Assembly: GCA_963846475.1 (NCBI GenBank)
Contig: CAWJVZ010000004.1
Span: 1,984,001 to 2,048,000, forward strand
From: DASWJZ01 sp963846475
GTDB lineage: Bacteria > Pseudomonadota > Alphaproteobacteria > Rhizobiales > Afifellaceae
Direction: 5' to 3'
DNA: 64,000 nt
Of this stretch, positions 35,280-44,231 are shown in pieces. Made by a program: the position numbers and the translations under genes. The notes below the pieces were generated by a model. The model saw nothing but the letters and a program-made list of their open reading frames with translations. It had not been told where the DNA came from and did not search any database. How positions within the stretch are numbered: the first letter of the stretch is position 1; each line of letters begins with the position of its first letter.

Positions 35280-37097
35280 TCAGCCCGCTCGCGCCAGCGC
35301 GGGGGCCTTCGCCCGCTTGGTGCCGCCCTTGGCCTGCGCGGCGCGGATGATCGCGTTCTGGCGCGTCTGCCGCTCCATCGCCGCGGCGGTGCCGCGCGTC
35401 TCGGCGTAAAGGCCGAGGCTGAGCTCGTCGTGGCCCGGCGGCGTGATGGCGATGTCGCGATAGGCGCGGCGCGCCGGATCGCTGCGGATCCGCTTCATCG
35501 TCCGGTGCAGGCGCATATAGGTGAGCGCCATCGAGCCGAGATTGCGCATCTCGGAGACGGCGAATTTTGCGTAGAAGGACACCGGGTTTTCTAACGGCAT
35601 GCCGGAGCGGCGGTCCCGGCGCGCCTTGACGCGGAAGAAGCCGCCTTCCAGCGGATGGCATTTGTAGAGACGGTAGAAATCGCGGTACCAGAGCAGCCGG
35701 TTGAGCGTGGCGCCTTTCTTGTTGGAGCCGAGCGCCGCCATCCGCCGCAAAATCGTTTCCATGTGCTCGAAGGTGTAGAAGCGCTGCCAGACCTCCGCGT
35801 AGGCCCGGTCCCACTCCTCGTCCGACATTTTTGCGTGATGCGTGACGCGGTGGTTGAGGTCGTATTTGTTCAGGTCCGGATCCATCCAGGTGCCTTGCCG
35901 CGTCAGCCTCTGGTGGTCCTCGCTGCCCGGCAGCGGCGTCAAATTAGTGAAATAGATCAGGTCGATCGGCAGCTCGCGCTTGATCACCTCGACGTCGTGC
36001 AGGATGGATTCGCGCGTGTCGTTGTCAAAGCCGATGATGTAACCCGCGGTGATCACCACCGGGTGCTGCTTCCATTGCAAGAACATCTCGCGGTATTCGG
36101 TGATCTTGTTCTGGTTCTTCTTCACCGCGATGAGATTGTCGGGGTTGATGTTCTCCAAGCCGACGAAGACTTGGTCGACACCGGCCTTGACGGCCTTGTC
36201 GATGAAGCGCGGGATCTTGTGGCAGAGCGTATCGACCTGGACCTGCAGCCGGACCGCCAGCCCGTGCTTCTCCTTCAGCTCGATCAGCCGGTCGAAGCAG
36301 GCCTCCCAATTGCGGTTGCGGGCGAGGTTGTCGTCGGTCAGGAAGAAGCGGTTGACGCCGATCGCGTGATTGCTGCGGACGATCCGCTCGAGGTCGTCGG
36401 CGGAGCGGAAGCGGCTGACCCGGCCCTGGACGTTGATGATGGTGCAGAAGGAACATTGGAACGGGCAGCCGCGGCCGAGGTCGAAGCTGGAATAGGCGCC
36501 GTAGGTGCGGCTCACCTCCTCCGGCCCGAGGACGGGAATGGGGGAGCCCTGCAGGTTCGGCATCTGGTCGCGGTAGTCGTAAAAGTCTTTCAGCTTGCCG
36601 GCATAGCCATCGCGGAGAACCTCGTCGAAGCGGCCATCCTCCGCCTCGCCGACGAAGAAGCTGATCCCCATGTCGCGACCGGCGGCGATTTCGGGAGGGA
36701 TTCCCTCCAGCATGGCGAGCGAGCCGGCAACATGAAAGCCGCCCATGCAGACGGGGATGCCGGCCCTCAGGAACGGGCGGGCGAGGTCGAGGGCACGGGG
36801 ATATTGATTGGACTGCACGCCGACCAGGCCGACCATGCCGCGGCCGCCGTCGTGGCCCATCATGGCGATCAGCTTTTTCGGAGAGAGCCGGCAATTCGTC
36901 TCGTCCATCGCATGGACGCGGATGTCGACGTCCTCGCCCAGCACCATGCGCTCGCGGCAGTCCTCGGCGATGCCGTTCATGCAGGCAAGCGCGTTCGACG
37001 GAATCGTCGAATACCGCCATTGCAGCGGGTAGCCCTCGTCGTCGTAATGAGTGGGCTTGATCAGGACGAGATGAAAAACCTGGTTCCGTTCCGGCAT
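35280..37097 (-). CDS. B12-binding-type radical SAM protein
   Basis: About 605 residues from the ATG at 37097 (MPERNQVFHLVLIKPTHYD); an open frame runs further to 37229 but overlaps hicA. The N-terminal 190 residues resemble a cobalamin-binding Rossmann domain. The radical SAM cluster motif is CPFQCSFC in FDLGRGCPFQCSFCTIINVQ, with the SAM-binding region FLTDDNLARNRNWEACF. The C-terminal 150 residues are basic (VKARRDRRSG). Reaction unknown; relatives act on lipids and hopanoids. Confidence 0.85.
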   Translation of the reverse strand: MPERNQVFHLVLIKPTHYDDEGYPLQWRYSTIPSNALACMNGIAEDCRERMVLGEDVDIRVHAMDETNCRLSPKKLIAMMGHDGGRGMVGLVGVQSNQYPRALDLARPFLRAGIPVCMGGFHVAGSLAMLEGIPPEIAAGRDMGISFFVGEAEDGRFDEVLRDGYAGKLKDFYDYRDQMPNLQGSPIPVLGPEEVSRTYGAYSSFDLGRGCPFQCSFCTIINVQGRVSRFRSADDLERIVRSNHAIGVNRFFLTDDNLARNRNWEACFDRLIELKEKHGLAVRLQVQVDTLCHKIPRFIDKAVKAGVDQVFVGLENINPDNLIAVKKNQNKITEYREMFLQWKQHPVVITAGYIIGFDNDTRESILHDVEVIKRELPIDLIYFTNLTPLPGSEDHQRLTRQGTWMDPDLNKYDLNHRVTHHAKMSDEEWDRAYAEVWQRFYTFEHMETILRRMAALGSNKKGATLNRLLWYRDFYRLYKCHPLEGGFFRVKARRDRRSGMPLENPVSFYAKFAVSEMRNLGSMALTYMRLHRTMKRIRSDPARRAYRDIAITPPGHDELSLGLYAETRGTAAAMERQTRQNAIIRAAQAKGGTKRAKAPALARAG

Positions 37098-37225
37098 GCC
37101 CCATTCCCGCGCAGCGCCATTCGAGCGTGAGTCTTGTAATTCGTTTCCAGTAGAAAAGCCATCGGCGGAGCGCGCAGCCGATTGGCATTCAACGCTGCGC
37201 GGATCGCGAGAGCCGGACGTGCTGA

Positions 37226-37420
37226 TCAAAAGTGCTTGGGAAGGCCCGCATCCTTAAGGGACTGATTGGCCGTGTGCGGCGATTTCACGCCGTGATCTAC
37301 CGTGAAATAGCGTCCGTTGATCGGACTGTACCAGATGTCGTGGTCGCCGCGGCCCCTTCTGTGGAACCGGCAGCCCGCTGCGGAAAGGAGCTCTATCAGC
37401 TTGCGGCGATAGCCGGCCAT
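37226..37420 (-). CDS. HicA-like toxin (mRNA interferase family)
   Basis: 64 residues with the HicA double-stranded RNA-binding fold: LIELLSAAGCRFHRRGRGDHDIWYSP (quoted in part), with the catalytic His in GDHDIW, and the ending TANQSLKDAGLPKHF. The usual GSHH is GDHD here, a common variant. Its ATG overlaps the stop of the upstream DUF1902 gene by one base. Confidence 0.75.
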   Translation of the reverse strand: MAGYRRKLIELLSAAGCRFHRRGRGDHDIWYSPINGRYFTVDHGVKSPHTANQSLKDAGLPKHF

Positions 37421-37665
37421 CAGGCAAAGCGCGGGTTTGCAACCCTCGTCAGCTGGTTTGCGGTGATTTGGATCGGAATTTCCGGAAGCGAGGATTCAAA
37501 GCCGTTCAGCTCGATAAGATCGGCAATGGCTCCGGTCACCCTTTCCGCCAGCTGCTCAAGAGTATCGGCCTCGATAGCGAGCCCCTGAACGTCGGAGCTG
37601 GTGGCAACCCAGACCTTCGCCTCATCGTCCCAGTCGGCGCGGACGATGATGGTAAGGCGATCCAT
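37420..37665 (-). CDS. DUF1902/HicB-like antitoxin
   Basis: 81 residues: IIVRADWDDEAKVWVATSSD then VQGLAIEADTLEQLAERV, the HicB/DUF1902 partial RNase H fold. There is no C-terminal DNA-binding part. The antitoxin is encoded first and the toxin start overlaps its stop, giving tight coupling. Function as an antitoxin is inferred from pairing with the HicA-like protein. Confidence 0.78.
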   Translation of the reverse strand: MDRLTIIVRADWDDEAKVWVATSSDVQGLAIEADTLEQLAERVTGAIADLIELNGFESSLPEIPIQITANQLTRVANPRFA

Positions 37666-37806
37666 CCCTGCACTCCTGGCCTAGGCGCGTGACAGCCGAG
37701 GATGCGGTTTAGCAATTTCGCAGAGACGCGTGAAGAGTGAGCTGCCGCTCCGCCCGCCCTCGCCGCAATTGACCCCCGCCGCGGCAGCCCTTATCTCGCG
37801 CGCGTC

Positions 37807-38343
37807 ATGCAGAAACTCGAGATCCTGACGATTCCCGACCCGGTGCTGCGGCAGAAAAGCCTCCCCGTAGAGGAGGTGGACGACGAGACGCGGCGCTTCA
37901 TGGATCGGATGATCCAGGCCATGTACGAGGCGCCCGGAATAGGGCTTGCCGCCATCCAGGTCGGCGAGCCGCGCCGCATCGTCACCCTCGACGTGGCGCG
38001 CGACGAGGGGCCGAAGACGCCGCTGTTCCTGATCAATCCGGAGATCGTCTGGTCGTCGGAGGACGAGCGCTCGACCTACGAGGAAGGCTGCCTCTCCATC
38101 CCCGATTATTATGCCGAGGTGGAGCGGCCGGCGAAGGTGCGCGTCCGCTATGTCGATTATCACGGAAAACTTCAGGAGCAGGACGCGGAGGGGCTGCTCG
38201 CCACCTGCGTGCAGCACGAGGTGGACCACCTGAATGGGGTGCTGTTCATCGACTACCTCTCCAAGCTGAAGCGCGATCTGGTGGTCAAGAAATTCGCCAA
38301 GGCGGCACGCGAGAAGGAACGCCAGCGCCAGCACCGGATCTGA
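37807..38343 (+). CDS. def: Peptide deformylase
   Basis: 178 residues with all three metal motifs: GIGLAAIQVG, EEGCLSIP and QHEVDHLNG. It removes the formyl group from nascent proteins. It starts at ATG 37807 and is followed four bases later by fmt, the standard def-fmt arrangement. Confidence 0.97.
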   Translation: MQKLEILTIPDPVLRQKSLPVEEVDDETRRFMDRMIQAMYEAPGIGLAAIQVGEPRRIVTLDVARDEGPKTPLFLINPEIVWSSEDERSTYEEGCLSIPDYYAEVERPAKVRVRYVDYHGKLQEQDAEGLLATCVQHEVDHLNGVLFIDYLSKLKRDLVVKKFAKAAREKERQRQHRI

Positions 38344-38347
38344 AGCA

Positions 38348-39283
38348 GTGGCGCTCCGAATCGTCTTCATGGGCACGCCGGATTTTTCCGTGCCGACTCT
38401 TCTGGAGATCGTCGGCCAGGGGCACGAGGTGGCGGCGGTCTACACGCAGCCGCCCCGCCCCGCCGGCCGCGGCATGGCGGAGCGCCTCTCGCCGGTGCAC
38501 CAGACGGCCCAGAAATTCGGCATCCCGGTGTTCACGCCGAAGACGCTCCGCGATCCCGATGTGCAGGCGGAATTCGCCGCCCGCGCCGCCGACGTGGCGG
38601 TCGTGGTCGCCTATGGGCTGATCCTCCCCAAGCCGATCCTGGAGGCGCCGCGCGAGGGCTGCCTCAATCTGCATGCTTCGCTGCTGCCGCGCTGGCGCGG
38701 CGCGGCGCCGATCCAGCGCGCCATCATGGCCGGCGACCGCGAGACCGGCGTGATGGTGATGCGCATGGCGGAGGGGCTCGATACCGGACCGGTGTGCCTT
38801 GCCGAGCGGGTGCCGATCGGCGCCGACGAGACTGCCGGCAGCCTGCACGACCGCCTGGCGATCCTTGGCGCCGACCTCATGGCGCGGGCGCTGGCGGCGC
38901 TGCAGCGGGGCGCGCTGACCTGCTCGCCGCAGAGCGAGGCGGGCGCGACCTACGCGGCCAAGCTCGACAAAACGGAGAGCCGCATCGATTGGACCCGACC
39001 GGCGGGTCAAATCCTCAATCTGATCCGCGGCTTGTCTCCCATCCCGGGCGCCTGGTGCGAGATGACGCTCGGCGGCGGGCCGGAGCGCGTGCGGGTGCTG
39101 AGGGCGAAAACCGCCGAAGGGTCCGGCGCACCCGGCGCCGTGCTCTCGCTGGCGCCGCTCCGCGTCGCATGCGGCGACGGGGCGATCGAGCTTTTGGAGC
39201 TGCAGCGGGCCGGCAGGAAGGCCGTCGCGGCGAAGGAGTTTCTGCGCGGGGCGCGGCTCGCCGCCGGCGCCGTGCTCGGCTGA
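38348..39283 (+). CDS. fmt: Methionyl-tRNA formyltransferase
   Basis: 311 residues starting at GTG. It has RIVFMGTPDFSVPTL, the formyl-folate site LNLHASLLPRWRGAAPIQRA and the C-terminal OB-like domain (LRGLSPIPGAWCEM). It formylates initiator Met-tRNA. Operon with def. Confidence 0.97.
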   Translation: MALRIVFMGTPDFSVPTLLEIVGQGHEVAAVYTQPPRPAGRGMAERLSPVHQTAQKFGIPVFTPKTLRDPDVQAEFAARAADVAVVVAYGLILPKPILEAPREGCLNLHASLLPRWRGAAPIQRAIMAGDRETGVMVMRMAEGLDTGPVCLAERVPIGADETAGSLHDRLAILGADLMARALAALQRGALTCSPQSEAGATYAAKLDKTESRIDWTRPAGQILNLIRGLSPIPGAWCEMTLGGGPERVRVLRAKTAEGSGAPGAVLSLAPLRVACGDGAIELLELQRAGRKAVAAKEFLRGARLAAGAVLG

Positions 39284-39453
39284 CGGACCGGCCGTTGTCA
39301 CCGCCCGAGGGACATCGTGCACAGGGTCGCCATCTCGCCGGTTGACGTTGCCGGCATTTGCGAAAACCATGCTTTTATGCGCGGCGGAGTGAAGATTTGC
39401 CCTGGAAGCCTTCCGATACGCTCCTGACCGCAAAACCTGAGGTGCGGACCGGC

Positions 39454-39993
39454 ATGGTGGCGATCCGACTGGAGGAGGAGCGCGACGCGGCGGAAATCCG
39501 CGACCTCCTGGAGGCGTGCTTTCCCGGCTTCGGCGAGGCCGATCTCGTCGACACGCTGCGGCGCGACGGCGACATCGTGCTGTCGCTCTCCGCCGAGGAC
39601 GAGGGCGTCGTGGTCGGCTACATCGCCTTCTCCCGCCTCAACGTGGAGGGCGACGACGGCACCGCACCGGCGGTGGCGCTGGCGCCGCTTGCCGTCTACA
39701 CCGAATACCAGCAGCAGGGCATCGCCACCCGCTTGGTGCGCGAAGGCCATGCCTGCCTCGCCGCCATGGGCGAGACGCTTTCCGTGGTGGTCGGCGAGCC
39801 CGCCTATTACAACCGCTTCGGCTACAGCCATCGCCGCGCGACCTATTTCGAGAGCGATTACCAGTCGCCCTACCTGATGGCGCTGTCCTTCGGCGCGGCC
39901 CCGTGGGAGGGGCGGCTGGTCTACCCGCAAGCCTTCGCCGCGCTGTCCGACGATGCCGCCGATGCCGCGCTACAAGCTGACGATCGAGTATGA
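39454..39993 (+). CDS. GNAT family N-acetyltransferase
   Basis: About 179 residues from the ATG at 39454 (MVAIRLEEERDAAEIRDLLE). The acetyl-CoA loop is LAVYTEYQQQGIATRLVREG, followed by VVVGEPAYYNRFGYSHR, the YhbS-type ending. Earlier in-frame starts (39358) exist but add an unlikely basic leader. Its end overlaps the truA start by about 30 bases. Substrate unknown. Confidence 0.82.
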   Translation: MVAIRLEEERDAAEIRDLLEACFPGFGEADLVDTLRRDGDIVLSLSAEDEGVVVGYIAFSRLNVEGDDGTAPAVALAPLAVYTEYQQQGIATRLVREGHACLAAMGETLSVVVGEPAYYNRFGYSHRRATYFESDYQSPYLMALSFGAAPWEGRLVYPQAFAALSDDAADAALQADDRV

Positions 39994-40711
39994 CGGCGGC
40001 CCCTTCGTCGGCTGGCAGAGGCAGGCGAACGGACGGTCGGTGCAGGCGGCGATCGAGGACGCCGTCCTGAAGCTGACCGGCGAACAAGTTACGATCCGCG
40101 GCGCCGGGCGCACCGATGCCGGCGTGCACGCGCTGGGCCAGGTGGCGCATGTCGACCTCGCCCGCTCCTGGGCCGGCGGCAAGCTCCGCGACGCGCTGAA
40201 CGCGCATCTCCGGCCCGAGCCGGTGGCGATCCTGGCGGCCGAGGCGGCGGCCGAAGACTTCGACGCCCGCTACTCGGCCGTGCGACGGCACTATTTCTAC
40301 CGCATCGTCAACCGCCGCGCGCCGCTCGCGCTGGACCGCGGCCGCGCCTGGCTGGTGGCGCGCCGGCTGGACGAGGCGGCGATGCACGAAGCGGCGCAGC
40401 ATCTCGTCGGCACGCACGACTTCTCCACCTTCCGCGCCGCCGAATGCCAGGCCAGGAGCCCGGTGAAGACGCTCGACCGGCTGGACGTCAGGCGCGCCGG
40501 CGAGGAGATTGTGATCGAGGCCTCCGCCCGCTCTTTCTTGCACAACCAGATCCGCTCCTTCGCGGGATCGCTGAAACTGGTGGGCGAGGGCAAGTGGCGA
40601 CCGCGGGAAGTCGCGGCGGCGCTGAAGGCGCGCGACCGCACGGCCTGCGGACCGGTAGCGCCGCCCGACGGGCTCTATCTCGCCAGGGTCGACTATCCGG
40701 AAGAGCCTTAG
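39962..40711 (+). CDS. truA: tRNA pseudouridine(38-40) synthase TruA
   Basis: 249 residues from the second ATG (MPRYKLTIEYDGGPFVGWQR). The catalytic Asp is in GAGRTDAGVHALGQ. HYFYRIVNRRAPL and FLHNQIRSFAGSL are standard TruA blocks. It overlaps the GNAT gene and converges on the DapE-linked membrane protein by four bases. Confidence 0.96.
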   Translation: MPRYKLTIEYDGGPFVGWQRQANGRSVQAAIEDAVLKLTGEQVTIRGAGRTDAGVHALGQVAHVDLARSWAGGKLRDALNAHLRPEPVAILAAEAAAEDFDARYSAVRRHYFYRIVNRRAPLALDRGRAWLVARRLDEAAMHEAAQHLVGTHDFSTFRAAECQARSPVKTLDRLDVRRAGEEIVIEASARSFLHNQIRSFAGSLKLVGEGKWRPREVAAALKARDRTACGPVAPPDGLYLARVDYPEEP

Positions 40712-41283
40712 ACGAGGCGGTCGAGCGTCGCCCAGACGGTGAGGCTGATGAGCAGATCCAGCACCACGATCGGGATCGCCACGGCAGCCGGTACGCCGAG
40801 CGTCGTGCGGGCGATCACGTAGGAGAAGCGAAGCGCCACCGCGACGGCGACGAAGAAGAGGACCGGGGCGAACTGCGAAGGCACAAGGCCGAGGATGTGC
40901 GCGCCATGCACCACGGCCACCATGGCGGCGATGATCACCGAGGCCCAATTGCGCGCCACGATGAACGGCACGTAGCGCGCGCCGACGCCGAGCGGGCGCG
41001 CCAGGATCGCGAAGATCAGCGGAAAGGCGAGCCAGTCGACGAGAAGGGCAACGCCCGCGAGCCCGATCCCGCCGGTGGCCGGGTCCTCGCCGGCGGCCGC
41101 GGCAAGCCGCTGCTGGCTGATCAGGGCAAGGACCGCGAAGGGGGCGAGGAGAACGATCGCCGCGAAGGAGCGCCAAAAGCCCTCGAGCGATAGATCGAGG
41201 CGGGTCAGCCCGTCGGCGCGGCCGCGCATGATCGCCCAGGCGCCGGCGAGATTGTCGGCAAGATCGGCCAGCAAGCCGGTCAT
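40708..41283 (-). CDS. Hypothetical membrane protein of the dapE operon
   Basis: 191 residues from the ATG at 41283, which overlaps the dapE stop (ATGA). It has about five membrane helices (AAIVLLAPFAVLALISQ, VALLVDWLAFPLIFAIL, ASVIIAAMVAVVHG and others). This gene sits beside dapE in many Rhizobiales genomes, as I recall. No function known. Confidence 0.78.
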   Translation of the reverse strand: MTGLLADLADNLAGAWAIMRGRADGLTRLDLSLEGFWRSFAAIVLLAPFAVLALISQQRLAAAAGEDPATGGIGLAGVALLVDWLAFPLIFAILARPLGVGARYVPFIVARNWASVIIAAMVAVVHGAHILGLVPSQFAPVLFFVAVAVALRFSYVIARTTLGVPAAVAIPIVVLDLLISLTVWATLDRLV

Positions 41284-42464
41284 GGCGGGAAATAGAGGTC
41301 GAGGAATGTTTCGTAGACACGCGCCGCATCCTCGACATCCGCCAGGGGAACGCGCTCGTCGATCTGGTGCATGGTGGCGCCTACCGGCCCGAACTCCACC
41401 ACCGGGCAAAAATCCTTGATGAAGCGAGCATCCGACGTGCCGCCGCTGGTCGACAAAGCGGGCCGCCGGCCGGTGACGGCTTCTATGGCAGCGGAAATCG
41501 TGCCGATCAGCGCCTCGTCGCGGGTGAGGAAGACGTCGGAGCCGGCCGGTTCCTCCGCCAGCTTCCAGCGAACCGGGAGGCGGGCGCCGAGCCGCGGATC
41601 CTCGGCGGCGGAAGCGAGCCGCCGTTCCAACTCGGCGCGCAACGTGGCCTTGGTCCAATTGTCGTTGTAGCGGCTGTTCAGCCGCGCCGTGGCGATGGCC
41701 GGGATAACGTTCCAGGTAGGATTGCCGACGTCGACGCTGACGAATTCGAGGGTCGACGCGTCAAAATGCTCGGCCCCGTTATCGAGCGGCGCGGCTTGCA
41801 GGCCGTAGAGGAGTTGGGTGAGGCCACGCACCGGATTGTCGGCCATGTGCGGATAGGCAGCATGGCCCTGGCGGCCCTCGACGGTGAGCGTCGCCGAATA
41901 GCTGCCGCGGCGGCCGATCTTAATCTGGTCGCCGAGCTCGCGGGCGCTGGTCGGCTCGCCGACCAGCGCGGCGGAAAAGCGCTCGCCGCGCCCCGCCGCC
42001 CATTCCAAGAGCTTCGTCGTGCCGTTGACCGCCGGCCCCTCCTCGTCGCCGGTGATCAGCAGCGAGAGGCGTCCGCCGAAGCCGCCGCCGCGCCTTGCAA
42101 CGAAGCGGAGCGCCGCGGCAAGCATCGCGGCGACGCCGGCCTTCATGTCGACCGCGCCACGGCCGTAGAGGATTCCGTCGACGATCTCGGCTGCGAAGGG
42201 CGGGTGCCGCCAGCGGCTTTCCGGGCCCGGCGGAACCACGTCGACATGCCCGGCCAAGGTGAGGTGCTTAGGCCCCTCCCCGATCGCGGCGAAGAGATTC
42301 TCGACCGGCTCCGAGCCGGGATCGGAGAAGACCGGGCGATCCACCGAGAATCCGGAGGGGGCAAGGCGCCGTTCCAGCACGTCGAAGGCCGGTCCGCACC
42401 GGGGCGTCACGGTAGGGGCGCGCACCAGATCGACGAGGAGGTCGCTCGCGCTCGGTATCGTCAT
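41280..42464 (-). CDS. dapE: Succinyl-diaminopimelate desuccinylase
   Basis: 394 residues from the ATG at 42464 (MTIPSASDLLVDLVRAPTVT). M20 metallopeptidase fold with HLTLAGHVDVVPPG, GRGAVDMKAGVAA, LLITGDEEGPAVNG and LSTSGGTSDARF, which is the DapE-specific block. It hydrolyses N-succinyl-LL-diaminopimelate in lysine and peptidoglycan precursor synthesis. The same operon carries dapD. Confidence 0.95.
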   Translation of the reverse strand: MTIPSASDLLVDLVRAPTVTPRCGPAFDVLERRLAPSGFSVDRPVFSDPGSEPVENLFAAIGEGPKHLTLAGHVDVVPPGPESRWRHPPFAAEIVDGILYGRGAVDMKAGVAAMLAAALRFVARRGGGFGGRLSLLITGDEEGPAVNGTTKLLEWAAGRGERFSAALVGEPTSARELGDQIKIGRRGSYSATLTVEGRQGHAAYPHMADNPVRGLTQLLYGLQAAPLDNGAEHFDASTLEFVSVDVGNPTWNVIPAIATARLNSRYNDNWTKATLRAELERRLASAAEDPRLGARLPVRWKLAEEPAGSDVFLTRDEALIGTISAAIEAVTGRRPALSTSGGTSDARFIKDFCPVVEFGPVGATMHQIDERVPLADVEDAARVYETFLDLYFPP

Positions 42465-42486
42465 CGTCCGCCTGGGCGCCGCGTCG

Positions 42487-42876
42487 TCATGCCGGCGGCC
42501 GGTCGGGCGCCTCGCCGTGATTATTCGGCCCGGCCGTGCCGGGAACAATGCCGGCCCAGATGGTAAAGGCCAGGTTGACGAGCGGCACGAAGATGGCGAG
42601 GGCGAGCAGGGCGCCATAACCGATGTCGTGCAGCCGCTTCGCCGCGACGGCGAAATTCGCATAGAGCGTGCCGATAATCACGAACGGACCGAGCGCCTCG
42701 GCCAAGCGATGGTAGCTCGCCTCCTCGCCGCCGATGATTTGCCCGATCAGCACCGAGTTCAACGCGATCAGCAGGAAGCAGGCGAGCCAGTAGACGGACC
42801 GGGAGATCCGCCCCTTGAGGCCGAAGAAGAGCCAGAGGATGGGCGAGCGCTTCTGTGAGGCCTGCAGGCTCGGCAC
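42487..42876 (-). CDS. DUF805 family membrane protein
   Basis: About 129 residues from a GTG at 42876, four bases after the dapD stop. It has the DUF805 pattern FFGLKGRISRSVYWLACFLL, then AVAAKRLHDIGYGALLALAI, with three to four membrane helices. It lies between dapD and dapE. Role unknown. Confidence 0.82.
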   Translation of the reverse strand: MPSLQASQKRSPILWLFFGLKGRISRSVYWLACFLLIALNSVLIGQIIGGEEASYHRLAEALGPFVIIGTLYANFAVAAKRLHDIGYGALLALAIFVPLVNLAFTIWAGIVPGTAGPNNHGEAPDRPPA

Positions 42877-42880
42877 TTCG

Positions 42881-43714
42881 CTAGTCGCGCAGCAATTCGT
42901 TGATGGCGGTCTTGGCGCGGGTCCGCTCGTCGACTTTCTTGACGATGACGGCGCAATAGAGGGCCGGCCCGCCCGAGGCGCCGGGCATCGAGCCGGAGAC
43001 GACGACCGAATAGGGCGGCACCTCGCCGTAAAGGACTTCTCCGGTCTCCCGATCGACGATGCGGGTGGAGGCGCCGAGATAGACGCCCATGGAGAGAACC
43101 GAGCCCTGGCGGACGATGACCCCTTCCGCCACCTCGGCGCGGGCGCCGATGAAGCAATCATCCTCGATGATGACCGGGCCGGCCTGCAGCGGCTCCAGCA
43201 CGCCGCCGATGCCGGCGCCGCCGGAGATGTGGCAGCGCTTGCCGATCTGGGCGCACGAGCCGATCGTCGACCAGGTATCGACCATGGTGTCCGCATCGAC
43301 ATAGGCGCCGAGATTGACGAAGCACGGCATCAGCACCACGCCGGGCGCGATATAGGCCGAGCGGCGGATCATGCAGCCCGGCACGGCGCGAAAGCCCGCC
43401 GCGCGGAAGCGGCTCTCGCCCCAGCCCTGGAATTTCGTGGGCACCTTGTCCCACCAGACCGAATCGCCCGGCCCGCCGGGGATCACGCTCATATCGCTCA
43501 GACGAAACGACAGGAGCACCGCCTTCTTCAGCCATTGATTGACGCGCCAAGAATTCTGCGCGTCGCGCTCGGCGACGCGCAGGGCGCCGGAATCGAGGAG
43601 ATCGAGCGCGGCCTCCACCGCTTCGCGCACCTCGCCGGAAGTCGACGCCCCGATCGTATCGCGCTTTTCGAAGGCGCCCTCGACAATCGTCTGAAGCTGG
43701 GCGATGTCGCTCAT
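42881..43714 (-). CDS. dapD: 2,3,4,5-tetrahydropyridine-2,6-dicarboxylate N-succinyltransferase
   Basis: 277 residues from the ATG at 43714. It shows left-handed beta-helix hexapeptide repeats and the DapD blocks VVLMPCFVNLGAYVDADTMV, WSTIGSCAQIGKRCHISGGA and PVIIEDDCFIGARAEVAEG. It adds succinyl from CoA in the DAP pathway; dapE removes it later in the same operon. Confidence 0.96.
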   Translation of the reverse strand: MSDIAQLQTIVEGAFEKRDTIGASTSGEVREAVEAALDLLDSGALRVAERDAQNSWRVNQWLKKAVLLSFRLSDMSVIPGGPGDSVWWDKVPTKFQGWGESRFRAAGFRAVPGCMIRRSAYIAPGVVLMPCFVNLGAYVDADTMVDTWSTIGSCAQIGKRCHISGGAGIGGVLEPLQAGPVIIEDDCFIGARAEVAEGVIVRQGSVLSMGVYLGASTRIVDRETGEVLYGEVPPYSVVVSGSMPGASGGPALYCAVIVKKVDERTRAKTAINELLRD

Positions 43715-43787
43715 CTGGTCTCCGGCGGATGCGGCGCGGACCTTAGCCGCCGCCGCCGGACAGTCAACCGCGCCGAGGAGCGCCGGG

Positions 43788-44195
43788 ATGGCCGATTTTG
43801 TGCTCGATCCGCAGCTTGCGGCGGACAGTCTTCCGGTCGTGGAGCTGCCGCTCTCGGCCGTGCGGCTGATGCGCGACGCCAACTATCCCTGGCTGATCCT
43901 GGTGCCGCGCCGGGCCCGGCTCGCCGAGATCGTCGATCTCGCTGTCTTGGAACGCGGCGAGCTGATGGCGGAGATCGCGCTGGCGAGCGCGACGCTTCGC
44001 GCCGTCGCGCCCTGCGACAAGCTCAATGTCGCGGCGCTCGGCAACATGGTGCGGCAGCTGCATGTGCACGTCATCGCCCGCCGGACGAGGGACCCGGCCT
44101 GGCCGAAGCCGGTCTGGGGCGCGGTGCCGCCAAAGCCCTACAGGCCCGGCGAGGCGGAGGCGTTCGCCGCAGCCCTTGCGGCGCGGCTGAGGTGA
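43788..44195 (+). CDS. HIT family protein
   Basis: 135 residues from the ATG at 43788. The histidine triad motif is QLHVHVIARR near residue 95, with NYPWLILVPRRARLAEIVDL earlier. HIT proteins hydrolyse nucleotide phosphoramidates or dinucleoside polyphosphates. It is divergent from dapD. Confidence 0.88.
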   Translation: MADFVLDPQLAADSLPVVELPLSAVRLMRDANYPWLILVPRRARLAEIVDLAVLERGELMAEIALASATLRAVAPCDKLNVAALGNMVRQLHVHVIARRTRDPAWPKPVWGAVPPKPYRPGEAEAFAAALAARLR

Positions 44196-44231
44196 TGTCA
44201 GGCGCCAGGATAGCCCCGGCGCCCGGGGTGA

